NCBI RefSeq assembly: GCF_000167195.1
Contig: NZ_AADV02000013.1
Span: 1-42,325 of the forward strand
Length of the DNA: 42,325 bases
Direction: 5' to 3'
From: Crocosphaera watsonii WH 8501
Lineage (GTDB): Bacteria > Cyanobacteriota > Cyanobacteriia > Cyanobacteriales > Microcystaceae
The notes under the pieces: model-generated
The model's database searches: none
What the model saw: only the letters and a program-made list of their open reading frames with translations
What the model was told of the DNA's origin: nothing
Shown here: positions 17,978 to 25,288 of the stretch, in pieces
How positions within the stretch are numbered: the first letter of the stretch is position 1
Layout of the letters: every line of letters begins with the position of its first letter
Made by a program: the position numbers and the translations under genes

Positions 17978-17998
17978 TTAGCGGAATATATACGCTAA
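17978..17998. promoter_or_regulatory. 21-bp palindrome in the divergent spacer
   Basis: TTAGCG (17978-17983), a 9-bp centre, then CGCTAA (17993-17998), followed by C. It lies between the two divergent start codons. The same design recurs at 18517-18537. It could be an operator for both genes or a recombination site. Confidence 0.55.
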
Positions 17999-18032
17999 CA
18001 TCAAAAGAGGTTGCTTGTTACAGTTAAGGCTA

Positions 18033-18428
18033 ATGTCATCACATTCCGAACTTAAGACCAGTCAAGATGTCCACCTGAGAGCCAAACAAATTAAGAGTCT
18101 AATTCGCTCTCTTAAACAGAAAATAAAGAAAATTGAACGGGAAGGGGAAGTAGCACCAGCTAATTGTCATATTATTCGTTATCAGGTTAATGGAAAGGGA
18201 ACAATCTACTGGTATTATAAACTACAGGCTGCTGAATCAATTTTTCCTATGGCCACTAATAATGAGAAAAAAACCAAATATAAATATTTAGGACGAGCCG
18301 GAAGTTCTGCTCATATTGATGCTGTAGAAAAACTCACTAGAAGAAATCTCATTGATGAATTAGAACGAGTCATTCAATCTCTAACTGAAAGCTACTTAGA
18401 TATCTATATTGGAACCGAAACTGAATGA
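18033..18428 (+). CDS. Small basic protein divergent from the transposase fragment
   Basis: About 131 residues. An N-terminal basic helical region (HLRAKQIKSLIRSLKQKIKK) is followed by a compact domain with IIRYQVNGKGTIYWYYKLQA, then KYKYLGRAGSSAHIDAVEKL and RRNLIDELERVIQSL. Not recognised as a named family; the composition (basic helix plus beta-rich YWYYK unit) fits a nucleic-acid-binding protein. ATG 18033 is preceded by AAGG; a TTG at 18015 would add 6 residues. The gene is flanked by two near-identical 21-bp palindromes, one in its promoter and one 89 bp after its stop, and lies head to head with a transposase fragment, so it is probably an accessory gene or regulator of that mobile element (inference). 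The frame is intact. Confidence 0.65.
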   Translation: MSSHSELKTSQDVHLRAKQIKSLIRSLKQKIKKIEREGEVAPANCHIIRYQVNGKGTIYWYYKLQAAESIFPMATNNEKKTKYKYLGRAGSSAHIDAVEKLTRRNLIDELERVIQSLTESYLDIYIGTETE

Positions 18429-18516
18429 AGCTATTTAATATTTAAAATCCCCTAAAAAGATGGAAAGAGAGTTTTTAAAATCACCTTAATTCTCTATTTT
18501 AGCTCTGGAGATATGT

Positions 18517-18537
18517 TTAGCGTAAAATTTACGCTAA
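18517..18537. repeat. Second 21-bp palindrome, downstream of the small gene
   Basis: TTAGCG (18517-18522), a 9-bp AT-rich centre, CGCTAA (18532-18537), then C: same arms, spacing and following base as the site at 17978-17998. Here the centre (TAAAATTTA) extends the symmetry almost through the whole site. It may mark the right end of the disrupted mobile unit. Confidence 0.55.
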
Positions 18538-18589
18538 CAATTGTTTTTTATCCAAAGTCCAATCATTTAATTCCTAATTTTTTAAATAG

Positions 18590-19426
18590 TTAATTTTCGA
18601 TAATTTTATTATATACACTCATGGTCTGATTGGCTATAATTTCCCAATTTAAGTGTTTTTCAGCGAATAAACGGGCTGCTTGACCTCTTTTTCTGGCTTC
18701 TTCTGGGTTATTGATTAAGCGAAAAATAGCCTCTGTCATTCCATCTGCATCTCCAGGAGGCAACAGATCAGCAAATTCATCTTTTGCATAATCCCTAATA
18801 CTACCGACATCATTAGAAACCACTGGTAAACCACAGGCAATTGCCTCCAGTAAGGAGTTATTAGCTGTACAATGAATAAAAGGCAAAATCAGCAATCTAG
18901 CATTGCGATAGATTTCTCGTAATCTTTTTTCTGAAATATCAGCATACCAATGAACTTGTTCATGACGTGCTAATCTCATTAATGTCGGATCTTTCATATT
19001 TCGTCTTTTTCTGGGAAAGATTAGATCAAACGGTATGCTTTTGTCCATGCTCAAGACGTTATCAACTACTTTAGATAATGTATCCATATCACGTAAATAT
19101 TGACCTGAAAAAACGCATCTAATCGTATCTTTAGCAGTATTTTTTTCTTCTGAGGGACAAAAGAAATCTGTATCAACCCCATGAGGAATAAAAAAAACTT
19201 TTCCAGGTAGATACTTCTCAAAATATTCAACCTCCCGACTCCCAACCACTATCAAAGCATCTAAATTAGCAAGATTTTGGGTATTTCGATGGACTAAACG
19301 CCACCATCCTGCGGGTTGGTGGGATGTGCCAATAATTTTACAAGCTAAACGGCCTTTCCAATTTTGTAAAATTCCTAGTTGATTTTCAACATAAGTTATA
19401 TGAATTAAACTAGGATGCCATCGCAA
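18590..19426 (-). CDS. Glycosyltransferase (GT4-like), N-terminal half missing
   Basis: A 278-residue ORF that contains the C-terminal, nucleotide-sugar-binding half of a GT-B retaining glycosyltransferase: PHGVDTDFF at the domain junction, CVFSGQYLRDMDTL, the acceptor region LLILPFIHCTANNSLLEAIA and CGLPVVSNDVGSIRDY (the E-x7-E-type loop). Full-length GT4 enzymes are about 350-400 residues; the first 80-100 are absent. The frame opens only just inside the end of the upstream sulfotransferase gene, at a TTG (19424-19426) with no ribosome-binding site, and in-frame stops TGA and TAA lie shortly before. This points to a deletion that fused the two genes out of frame. It would act in surface polysaccharide assembly; activity of the remnant is doubtful. 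Confidence 0.8.
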   Translation of the reverse strand: MRWHPSLIHITYVENQLGILQNWKGRLACKIIGTSHQPAGWWRLVHRNTQNLANLDALIVVGSREVEYFEKYLPGKVFFIPHGVDTDFFCPSEEKNTAKDTIRCVFSGQYLRDMDTLSKVVDNVLSMDKSIPFDLIFPRKRRNMKDPTLMRLARHEQVHWYADISEKRLREIYRNARLLILPFIHCTANNSLLEAIACGLPVVSNDVGSIRDYAKDEFADLLPPGDADGMTEAIFRLINNPEEARKRGQAARLFAEKHLNWEIIANQTMSVYNKIIEN

Positions 19427-20226
19427 ACTTTTGACAATAGTTTTGATTTCTGCCGTTTATCAGTATTAGTAAATTTACTTTGCCATTGTCCCACTCCTTT
19501 TTCTGTAATCTGAGATGTTTGTGAAACATCGCGGGAACCTGCTTCCCAGTCAGGAATATCGTGTTTTTTCTTTCCGTAACTCAAAACATCGTCTGACCAA
19601 GGTTCATCTATGAAAGAAAGAACTTTTTCCAAAACCATACGAGGTTCTTTAACTAAATCTTCGTAACGAATTTGACAAACATTTAGTTCATATTCTTGCT
19701 GCCATTTTTCAAATTGTTTTATCCATAAACACCATCTTTTCAGCGCATTCAAACGGGTATTTATAATTTTTCCTCGGGAGTTTGAGAGGTTTAAATTTTT
19801 TCCCCAGGTCTCTTTTTCTTTATAGGATGAGCAAGCTACATCTCGACCATCGCGAACTATATGGATGTATTTACTATTTGGAAATAATTTGACAAGAAAG
19901 GGAACTTCAGTGATGTGATCAGGGGTTTTTTCTAACCATCTTTTTTTACCTTTTGCTTGAGCATAAGAATTTAAAATTTTAGCAAATGCTTCTCCTAAAA
20001 TTGAAGCTATATCTTCCTCTGATAATCCACTAAAGTTAACAACTGGGCCACGTTTATCTTCGACCAAAGAATGATATAAATCTTTAAAAGAAGTTATGTT
20101 GCCGTAACTACTAGCTGTCCACGGACATTCTGGTCCGACGGCTAAGTTAGGATGAGAATCTAACATGATTCTTAGTAGTGTTGTCCCAGAACGAGGCACT
20201 CCAATTATAAACAAAGGCAAAGACAT
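19405..20226 (-). CDS. Sulfotransferase (Sulfotransfer_3 type)
   Basis: A 273-residue PAPS-dependent sulfotransferase. The PAPS 5'-phosphosulfate loop is intact (GVPRSGTTLLRIML, about residues 9-22), the 3'-phosphate motif is IHIVRDGRDVACSS (near 125-140), and RYEDLVKEP and GVGQWQSKF near the end are typical. Up to about residue 257 the protein looks complete; the last 15 residues (SKLLSKVCDGILV) are read in a frame that overlaps the headless glycosyltransferase and probably result from a deletion junction. It starts 13 bp after the neighbouring 303-residue gene and belongs to the same minus-strand run as a Wzt-type ATPase, implying sulfation of an exported glycan (inference). Confidence 0.87.
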   Translation of the reverse strand: MSLPLFIIGVPRSGTTLLRIMLDSHPNLAVGPECPWTASSYGNITSFKDLYHSLVEDKRGPVVNFSGLSEEDIASILGEAFAKILNSYAQAKGKKRWLEKTPDHITEVPFLVKLFPNSKYIHIVRDGRDVACSSYKEKETWGKNLNLSNSRGKIINTRLNALKRWCLWIKQFEKWQQEYELNVCQIRYEDLVKEPRMVLEKVLSFIDEPWSDDVLSYGKKKHDIPDWEAGSRDVSQTSQITEKGVGQWQSKFTNTDKRQKSKLLSKVCDGILV

Positions 20227-20239
20227 TCGATTAGATCCT

Positions 20240-21151
20240 CTAAAAAAATGATTTGAACTGTTTTTTTATTCTTTTGATTAAACTATGGTCAGTTTGTTTT
20301 TGTACTCCAGGCACTTTTTTGTGAAGATGCGCATTAATTTTTTCCTCTGAATTGATAATGAATTTATCATATATTGCCTGAGCAATTAAAGGATGCTCTA
20401 CAATTGCATCTTGTTCTTGATAATGCTGGTATACTTGTCTTAACTGATGTAAGTTATGTTGACTATATTCTAAAGAAGAAGAAGACTTCCAAATCTCATC
20501 ATTGCCTATGTGAAAAGTAAGATGAAGATTGGTGAATTCTTGGAATTTTTTAGCATTACAAATTAGGTTGAGTAAAAATACTTTGCCAATTAGAGGTGCG
20601 CCAATACAAGTGGAACCAAGTTGATAGTCTTTGTACACATCTCTCTTGAAGACAAAACAATCATGTCCAGCATGTTTTTCTCCTACTTGACTGTACATTA
20701 AAGGGATATCTTTTGGCGAGGAATAGTTTTTAGAAATAATTCTTCTGTTGACTACAAAAGCATCATAACCTTCTTCAATAATTTGAAGAATAGAAGTGTA
20801 AAAATACGGCATCACAGCAATATCAACGTTAGTGTATATCAGAAAGTCTGCATCACTTGCTTCATAAAACAGCCTATCCATAATATCTTTAATTAGAGGC
20901 AGTTTGCGTTGAACCTGAAAGTCACCATAATCAAGAACGGACTTATCTAGATCCGGTGCAATATTAAACCCTTGAGGTATTATGTGACGGTCTTCAGGAA
21001 ACTGAGTGGTGAAAAGCTGTACTTCTATGTCATGTGACTTAGCATAACTCTGAGCAGCAAGCATAGTTTCAAATGTGACTGGTTGAGCAATAAACAAATC
21101 TGATGATTCATTTACAGCAACCGGATTAATAATGTGCGCAATTTTAAGCAT
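20240..21151 (-). CDS. Unknown protein in the polysaccharide cluster, possible GT-A fold
   Basis: A 303-residue soluble protein. It opens with KIAHIINPVAVNESSDLFIA, has FLIYTNVDIAVMPYFYTSIL (an NVD triad where GT-A enzymes carry their DxD), DAFVVNRRIISKNY, and HAGHDCFVFKRDVY, and ends in a basic tail. The order (sugar-nucleotide-like beta-alpha start, NVD, later His/Asp-rich block) resembles small glycosyltransferases or nucleotide-sugar-binding proteins of surface glycan loci, but I cannot name the family. Its stop is 13 bp from the sulfotransferase ATG and its start is 99 bp from the previous gene's stop. It is the only clearly undamaged gene between the two sulfotransferases. Confidence 0.65.
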   Translation of the reverse strand: MLKIAHIINPVAVNESSDLFIAQPVTFETMLAAQSYAKSHDIEVQLFTTQFPEDRHIIPQGFNIAPDLDKSVLDYGDFQVQRKLPLIKDIMDRLFYEASDADFLIYTNVDIAVMPYFYTSILQIIEEGYDAFVVNRRIISKNYSSPKDIPLMYSQVGEKHAGHDCFVFKRDVYKDYQLGSTCIGAPLIGKVFLLNLICNAKKFQEFTNLHLTFHIGNDEIWKSSSSLEYSQHNLHQLRQVYQHYQEQDAIVEHPLIAQAIYDKFIINSEEKINAHLHKKVPGVQKQTDHSLIKRIKKQFKSFF

Positions 21152-21250
21152 ATACTTTAAATTAAAAATGTCTTAGCAATTCTATTTATGTAAACATCAC
21201 TTAATACTAAGTTGATTAATCTGATTGAGGGGAGGAATATTTCGGCTCAT

Positions 21251-22114
21251 TTAGTATGTCTCATAGTCTAGTCTCTTCATAACTTTGCCTAATTTAACGT
21301 TGACTAAATTAATACTTTCTTTATCAAAATACTGCTCCCATTCATCTAAATTTCCTGACCTGATAAATGGTATATTACTGTTTGTTTCTGCTAGCATACC
21401 TACATTTTTCTGTTTATTTTCAATATTTTTCATAGACTTGAAGTTACTTTTTTGAATCGCTTCTTGAATTTGGACATCATCGGCACCTTTTGATAGAAAA
21501 CGGTTCACTTTCGACATTTCTTGCAACGGATCGAGCATTAAATCCTCGTACCTGATGAGCAAAAAATCCCCGCTAGCATAATCTTCACTATCTAACCAGC
21601 TTGTAACATTCTCTGACCAACTGCCTAAGTTCCTATACCACTCACTTATCGTCGTTTCACGAAAACCTTGTAAAAAATCTTGAAGGAACTCTTTGAACTC
21701 AAGCTCTTGAGAAATTCTTTTGTACTTTATTAGGTGATGGTAAAGGGATACAGATACACTATATAGATTTCTCACTATATAGATTACCTTTTTATATCTG
21801 GTATCAAAACATTCATGGCTTTTTATAATTCTTGGATCTGGTAACTCTTGAAGTTCTTGGGTAGAAGTTTTGTATAAGTCAGGAATGATTTTATTTATAT
21901 TCTCAAAGGAGACTAAATCACTTGGTTTTGTTAAGTTAGCGATTAAAAATCGCATCTAAGTATTTCCGCTTTTAGGATAGGACACTAAAAATATATCACT
22001 ATGTCTAAAACATTGATGCTTAGCTCTACGTTTTGGCAATTCTTCTGGACTAGAATCATTGACAAATATTCCAGTTATCTTTTGTTTTAGTCTATCAAGT
22101 TTAAGTAAACTCAC
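21251..22114 (-). pseudogene. Sulfotransferase with a nonsense codon in its PAPS loop
   Basis: Reading from a GTG at 22112-22114, preceded by GAGGAAA, gives 52 codons ending FLVSYPKSGNT, then TAG (21956-21958), then an open frame MRFLIANLTKPSD onward to 21251. Together they make a 287-residue sulfotransferase whose 5'-PSB loop PKSGNT-W-MRF has the expected Trp changed to stop (TGG to TAG). The rest is intact: VIYIVRNLYSVSVSLYH is the 3'-phosphate region and LLIRYEDLMLDP is also typical. The GTG is 20 bp after the ATPase stop, so the gene was part of an operon with it. ATG 21955 could restart translation but the product would lack the PAPS loop. Confidence 0.88.
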
Positions 22115-22134
22115 TCTAATTTTCCTCTAACTTT

Positions 22135-23331
22135 TTATTTAATTTCCCAATCTCCAGGAATTTGAACAAATGCGTAGCCAAAGAAGTTACCAATGATTCT
22201 AAAACTTTTATAATTGTAACATTTGACCAGTACCTCTCCGACAGATTCTGATTGAATACTTAATGCTAGAGAATACTTCCCAGGATTTAGGTTAATTCTA
22301 CCTAAGTTCAAAATAATCTCCATTTCTTCTCCTGAATTACAAATTTCTACCCCATGATAAGCCGAGTTTGACTGTACAATATTTTGTAGCTCTTGACCTA
22401 AAATTGTAACTCCTACACTGGGATACTTAATATCAGGGTCTATCGTAGCATGAATATGAAGTATTAATTCATCTAAATAATTGATTTCCTGAATACCTTT
22501 TTCCCCATTGCTCTCTAATTCTATATCATGAATAATTGCTCGACCACTCCCAGTTACAATACCTTTTTCTTCTCCTTGAAAGTAAGAATAAAATTTATCA
22601 ACTCCCTTAGGTACATCTTTTCCTTGAAAGACAGGCTGTCCATGATTCATAACCAAAATATCAGAGCAAACTCGGTTAATTTGGGGCATACTATGAGAGA
22701 CCAAAACTACTGCAGCATTTTCCATCATCTTATAGATACTGTTAAAACACTTAGCTCGAAAGCCCACATCTCCAACAGCTAAGACTTCATCTAATAAAAG
22801 GACATCGGGTTCCATCTGGGATGCTACAGCAAACCCCAAACGAACTTTCATCCCAGAACTATAATTGACTACTGGTGTATCAATAAACTCTTCTAGCTCA
22901 GAAAAGTCAATAATGGCATCTAGTTTTTTGTCAATCTCTGCACTGGTGAATCCTAAAACGGCTCCCCTGCCATATATATTTTCTCTACCTGTTAAAATCG
23001 GGTTAAATCCAGCACTTAATTCAATTAGTGCGGATATTCTCCCCCGAAGTTCAATTCTTCCTCTGTCGGGTTTAATTAGTCCATTGAGTATTTTCAAGAG
23101 GGTACTTTTTCCAGCCCCATTTGGTCCAATTAACCCTAAACACTCCCCTCGACGCAACTCAAAAGAAACATCATTGACTGACCAAAATTCGTCTTCTCTA
23201 AGTTCGTGATCATACTTACGGGCAGTGGCTTCTGACATGATATCTTGAACCCCATACCACAAAGAGCGTTTGAGATCACGACAAAATTTTTTTGAAACAT
23301 TATCAACTTTAATTAGCACCTCATCAGCCAT
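22135..23331 (-). CDS. Polysaccharide ABC exporter ATPase, Wzt type
   Basis: A 398-residue ATP-binding subunit. Walker A GPNGAGKST (about 69-77), signature YSSGMKVRLG (about 157-166), Walker B VLLLDE (about 177-182), and the H-loop VLVSHSM are all present. The insertion before Walker A (WYGVQDIMSEATARKYDHEL) and the C-terminal beta-sandwich (about 260-398) match the Wzt subgroup, which recognises the finished glycan chain and drives its export with a Wzm permease. No wzm gene is present: upstream lies a 364-bp spacer and then an IS1380 transposase. It leads the cluster of sulfotransferases and glycosyltransferase, so the cargo is probably a sulfated or otherwise modified surface polysaccharide (inference). 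Confidence 0.9.
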   Translation of the reverse strand: MADEVLIKVDNVSKKFCRDLKRSLWYGVQDIMSEATARKYDHELREDEFWSVNDVSFELRRGECLGLIGPNGAGKSTLLKILNGLIKPDRGRIELRGRISALIELSAGFNPILTGRENIYGRGAVLGFTSAEIDKKLDAIIDFSELEEFIDTPVVNYSSGMKVRLGFAVASQMEPDVLLLDEVLAVGDVGFRAKCFNSIYKMMENAAVVLVSHSMPQINRVCSDILVMNHGQPVFQGKDVPKGVDKFYSYFQGEEKGIVTGSGRAIIHDIELESNGEKGIQEINYLDELILHIHATIDPDIKYPSVGVTILGQELQNIVQSNSAYHGVEICNSGEEMEIILNLGRINLNPGKYSLALSIQSESVGEVLVKCYNYKSFRIIGNFFGYAFVQIPGDWEIK

Positions 23332-23695
23332 ATACGCAAAATCCCCTTATAGATAGATTGTCAGATTCAAATTTAGAATGATGTTTATTTAAAATTTAGA
23401 ATTTTTCTAAACAACATAGCTATAGATTACCCGAATTTCTCACAAAATCTGCGATCGCCAAACACAGAAGCCTTACAGGAAGTGGGTTTGAACAGAGCGA
23501 TCGCAGATTTCCCCAACCAACAGTCTGTTGTCAGATTTTAAGTTAAAATCAACCCGAATTAGACAAAGATGAGAAGATAAATCAATCACTCATTTTTCCA
23601 AAAAAATTATTAATAAAATCTCTAATAGTACTAGATTGTTAGAATAAAATATGCTATAATTTAATTATTAAAGCAATTTACCTTAAACTGATTTA
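23332..23695. promoter_or_regulatory. Non-coding spacer with HIP1-containing inverted repeat
   Basis: 364 bp without an ORF between the divergent ATPase and IS1380 transposase genes. A perfect 14-bp inverted repeat, AAATCTGCGATCGC at 23445-23458 and its complement at 23497-23510, is separated by 38 bp, and each arm contains a HIP1 octamer. A shorter GATTTTAA/TTAAAATC hairpin follows at about 23535-23552. One end of the IS1380-type element must lie in the right part, but I could not match terminal repeats. The ATPase promoter is expected in the left part. Confidence 0.45.
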
Positions 23696-25180
23696 ATGAG
23701 TCCCAGTCATCCCCGAACCCTTCGTCAAGTAATCAACTTTAGTAAACAGAAAGGAAAAGAAATAATCGCTAATTTTGATGGGGGACTAATCACTTCAGAT
23801 GCGGGGATTGTCTGGATAGCTAAGTTGGATAAAAAACTGGGAATTACCGAGAAGTTTGGTAACTGTTTTCAAGATCATCGTCATCAATCTTATGTAGATC
23901 ATTCCGTTCATGAGTTATTAGCACAAAGGCTTTATGGAATTATTTTAGGCTATGAAGATGTCAATGACCATGATAAATTACGTCACGATCCTGCCCTTAA
24001 GATCGCTTTAGAAAAGCTTAATGAACTTGAAGATAAAAAGGGATGGTTAGCTGGAAAAAGTACAATTAATAGATTGGAATATTGTCCTGAGACTATTCTC
24101 GACCAAAAAACGAGTCGTTATCATAAAATAGAACCCAACTTTGAAGCCATTGAAAAATCTTTTGTCGAATTTTTTTTAGAGTCTTATAAAAAACCTCCCT
24201 TAAGTATTATATTAGATATAGATGTCACGGATGACCAAGTACATGGTAATCAAGAAGGGGCATTTTTTAATAGTTATTATCACGGAGTATGTTATGCTCC
24301 TTTATATATTTTCTGTGGGCATCATTTATTAGTTGCTAAACTTCGTTCATCTAATGTAGATCCAGCCGATGGAGCCTTAGACGAATTACAAAGAATTATC
24401 GGACTAATTAGAGAAAAATGGTCAGAGACTCATATCCTAGTTAGGGGTGATAGTGCCTATGCCCGTGAAGAAATCTTCTATTTTTGTGAAAATCAGCCTT
24501 TAGTTGATTATGTTATAGCTATGGGAACAAATGGCGTTCTTAAGTTACGAGCGGATGATGTAATTGAAAAAGCCAAACATGAATATGAAAAAAAACTAGC
24601 TCCAATAACTGAATTAATGGATAGTTTATTTCAGAAAAAAGAAGATTTAGAAGAAGTTAAAAAATTAGTACCAATTTCTACTTGGTATCGCTCTATTCGT
24701 TATAAAACAGAAAAGTCATGGAGTTGTCAAAGAAGAGTAGTGACAAAAGTTTGTTATGGAAGTGATGGGTTAAAAATGCGCCATGTGGTGACATCTTTGC
24801 CCGCTTCAAAAATTCCACCCTCAAAACTTTATACAAAAAAATACTGTCCGAGAGGCGAGATGGAAAATCGGATTAAAGAACAACAATTAGACTTGTCAGC
24901 TGATAGAACTTCAACTCAAACATTTCAAAGTAATCAACTAAGATTATGGATACATTCCTGGGCTTATGTTCTCATAAATTCTTTTCGTCAACACTGTTTA
25001 AAAAAAACTTCATTGGCTAAAGCAACTGTGGGAAGAATACGTCTAAATCTTCTTAAGTTGGGAGCCAGAATAAAGATTAGTTGTAGAAGAATTATTATCG
25101 CTATAGCTAGTGCTTGTCCTTATCAAGATATTTTGTCTATTGCTAACAAAAGAATTAAAACTATTCCTAATACTGGATAA
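23696..25180 (+). CDS. IS1380-family transposase
   Basis: A 494-residue, apparently intact transposase. IS1380/DDE_Tnp_1-type features: NFDGGLITSDAGIVWIAKLD at the N-terminus, RQ-like VHELLAQRLYGIILGYEDVN, KSTINRLE, LSIILDIDVTDDQVHGNQEG with the first catalytic Asp, ILVRGDSAYAREEIF with the second Asp, and the C-terminal RGEMENRIKEQQLDLSADRT with the catalytic Glu. The ATG at 23696 begins with MSPSHPRTL. Element ends were not identified on either side; it lies in the gap between the ATPase promoter and IS copy B, which starts 109 bp after its stop. It probably separated the ATPase gene from its partner genes. Confidence 0.9.
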   Translation: MSPSHPRTLRQVINFSKQKGKEIIANFDGGLITSDAGIVWIAKLDKKLGITEKFGNCFQDHRHQSYVDHSVHELLAQRLYGIILGYEDVNDHDKLRHDPALKIALEKLNELEDKKGWLAGKSTINRLEYCPETILDQKTSRYHKIEPNFEAIEKSFVEFFLESYKKPPLSIILDIDVTDDQVHGNQEGAFFNSYYHGVCYAPLYIFCGHHLLVAKLRSSNVDPADGALDELQRIIGLIREKWSETHILVRGDSAYAREEIFYFCENQPLVDYVIAMGTNGVLKLRADDVIEKAKHEYEKKLAPITELMDSLFQKKEDLEEVKKLVPISTWYRSIRYKTEKSWSCQRRVVTKVCYGSDGLKMRHVVTSLPASKIPPSKLYTKKYCPRGEMENRIKEQQLDLSADRTSTQTFQSNQLRLWIHSWAYVLINSFRQHCLKKTSLAKATVGRIRLNLLKLGARIKISCRRIIIAIASACPYQDILSIANKRIKTIPNTG

Positions 25181-25288
25181 GTAGAATAAGTTGTTTTTTA
25201 AAAAAGATATCTATCATAAGTTGTTGACTGAGTGATACTTTCATTTAGTCTTATTTATCGTGGAGAAAATCAAAAGTTAATATAATTA

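Noticed and set aside
25181-25288. Right terminal repeat of the IS1380-type element
   Set aside because: No convincing inverted match to the left side (23511-23695) was found; only short words such as GATAAAT are shared.
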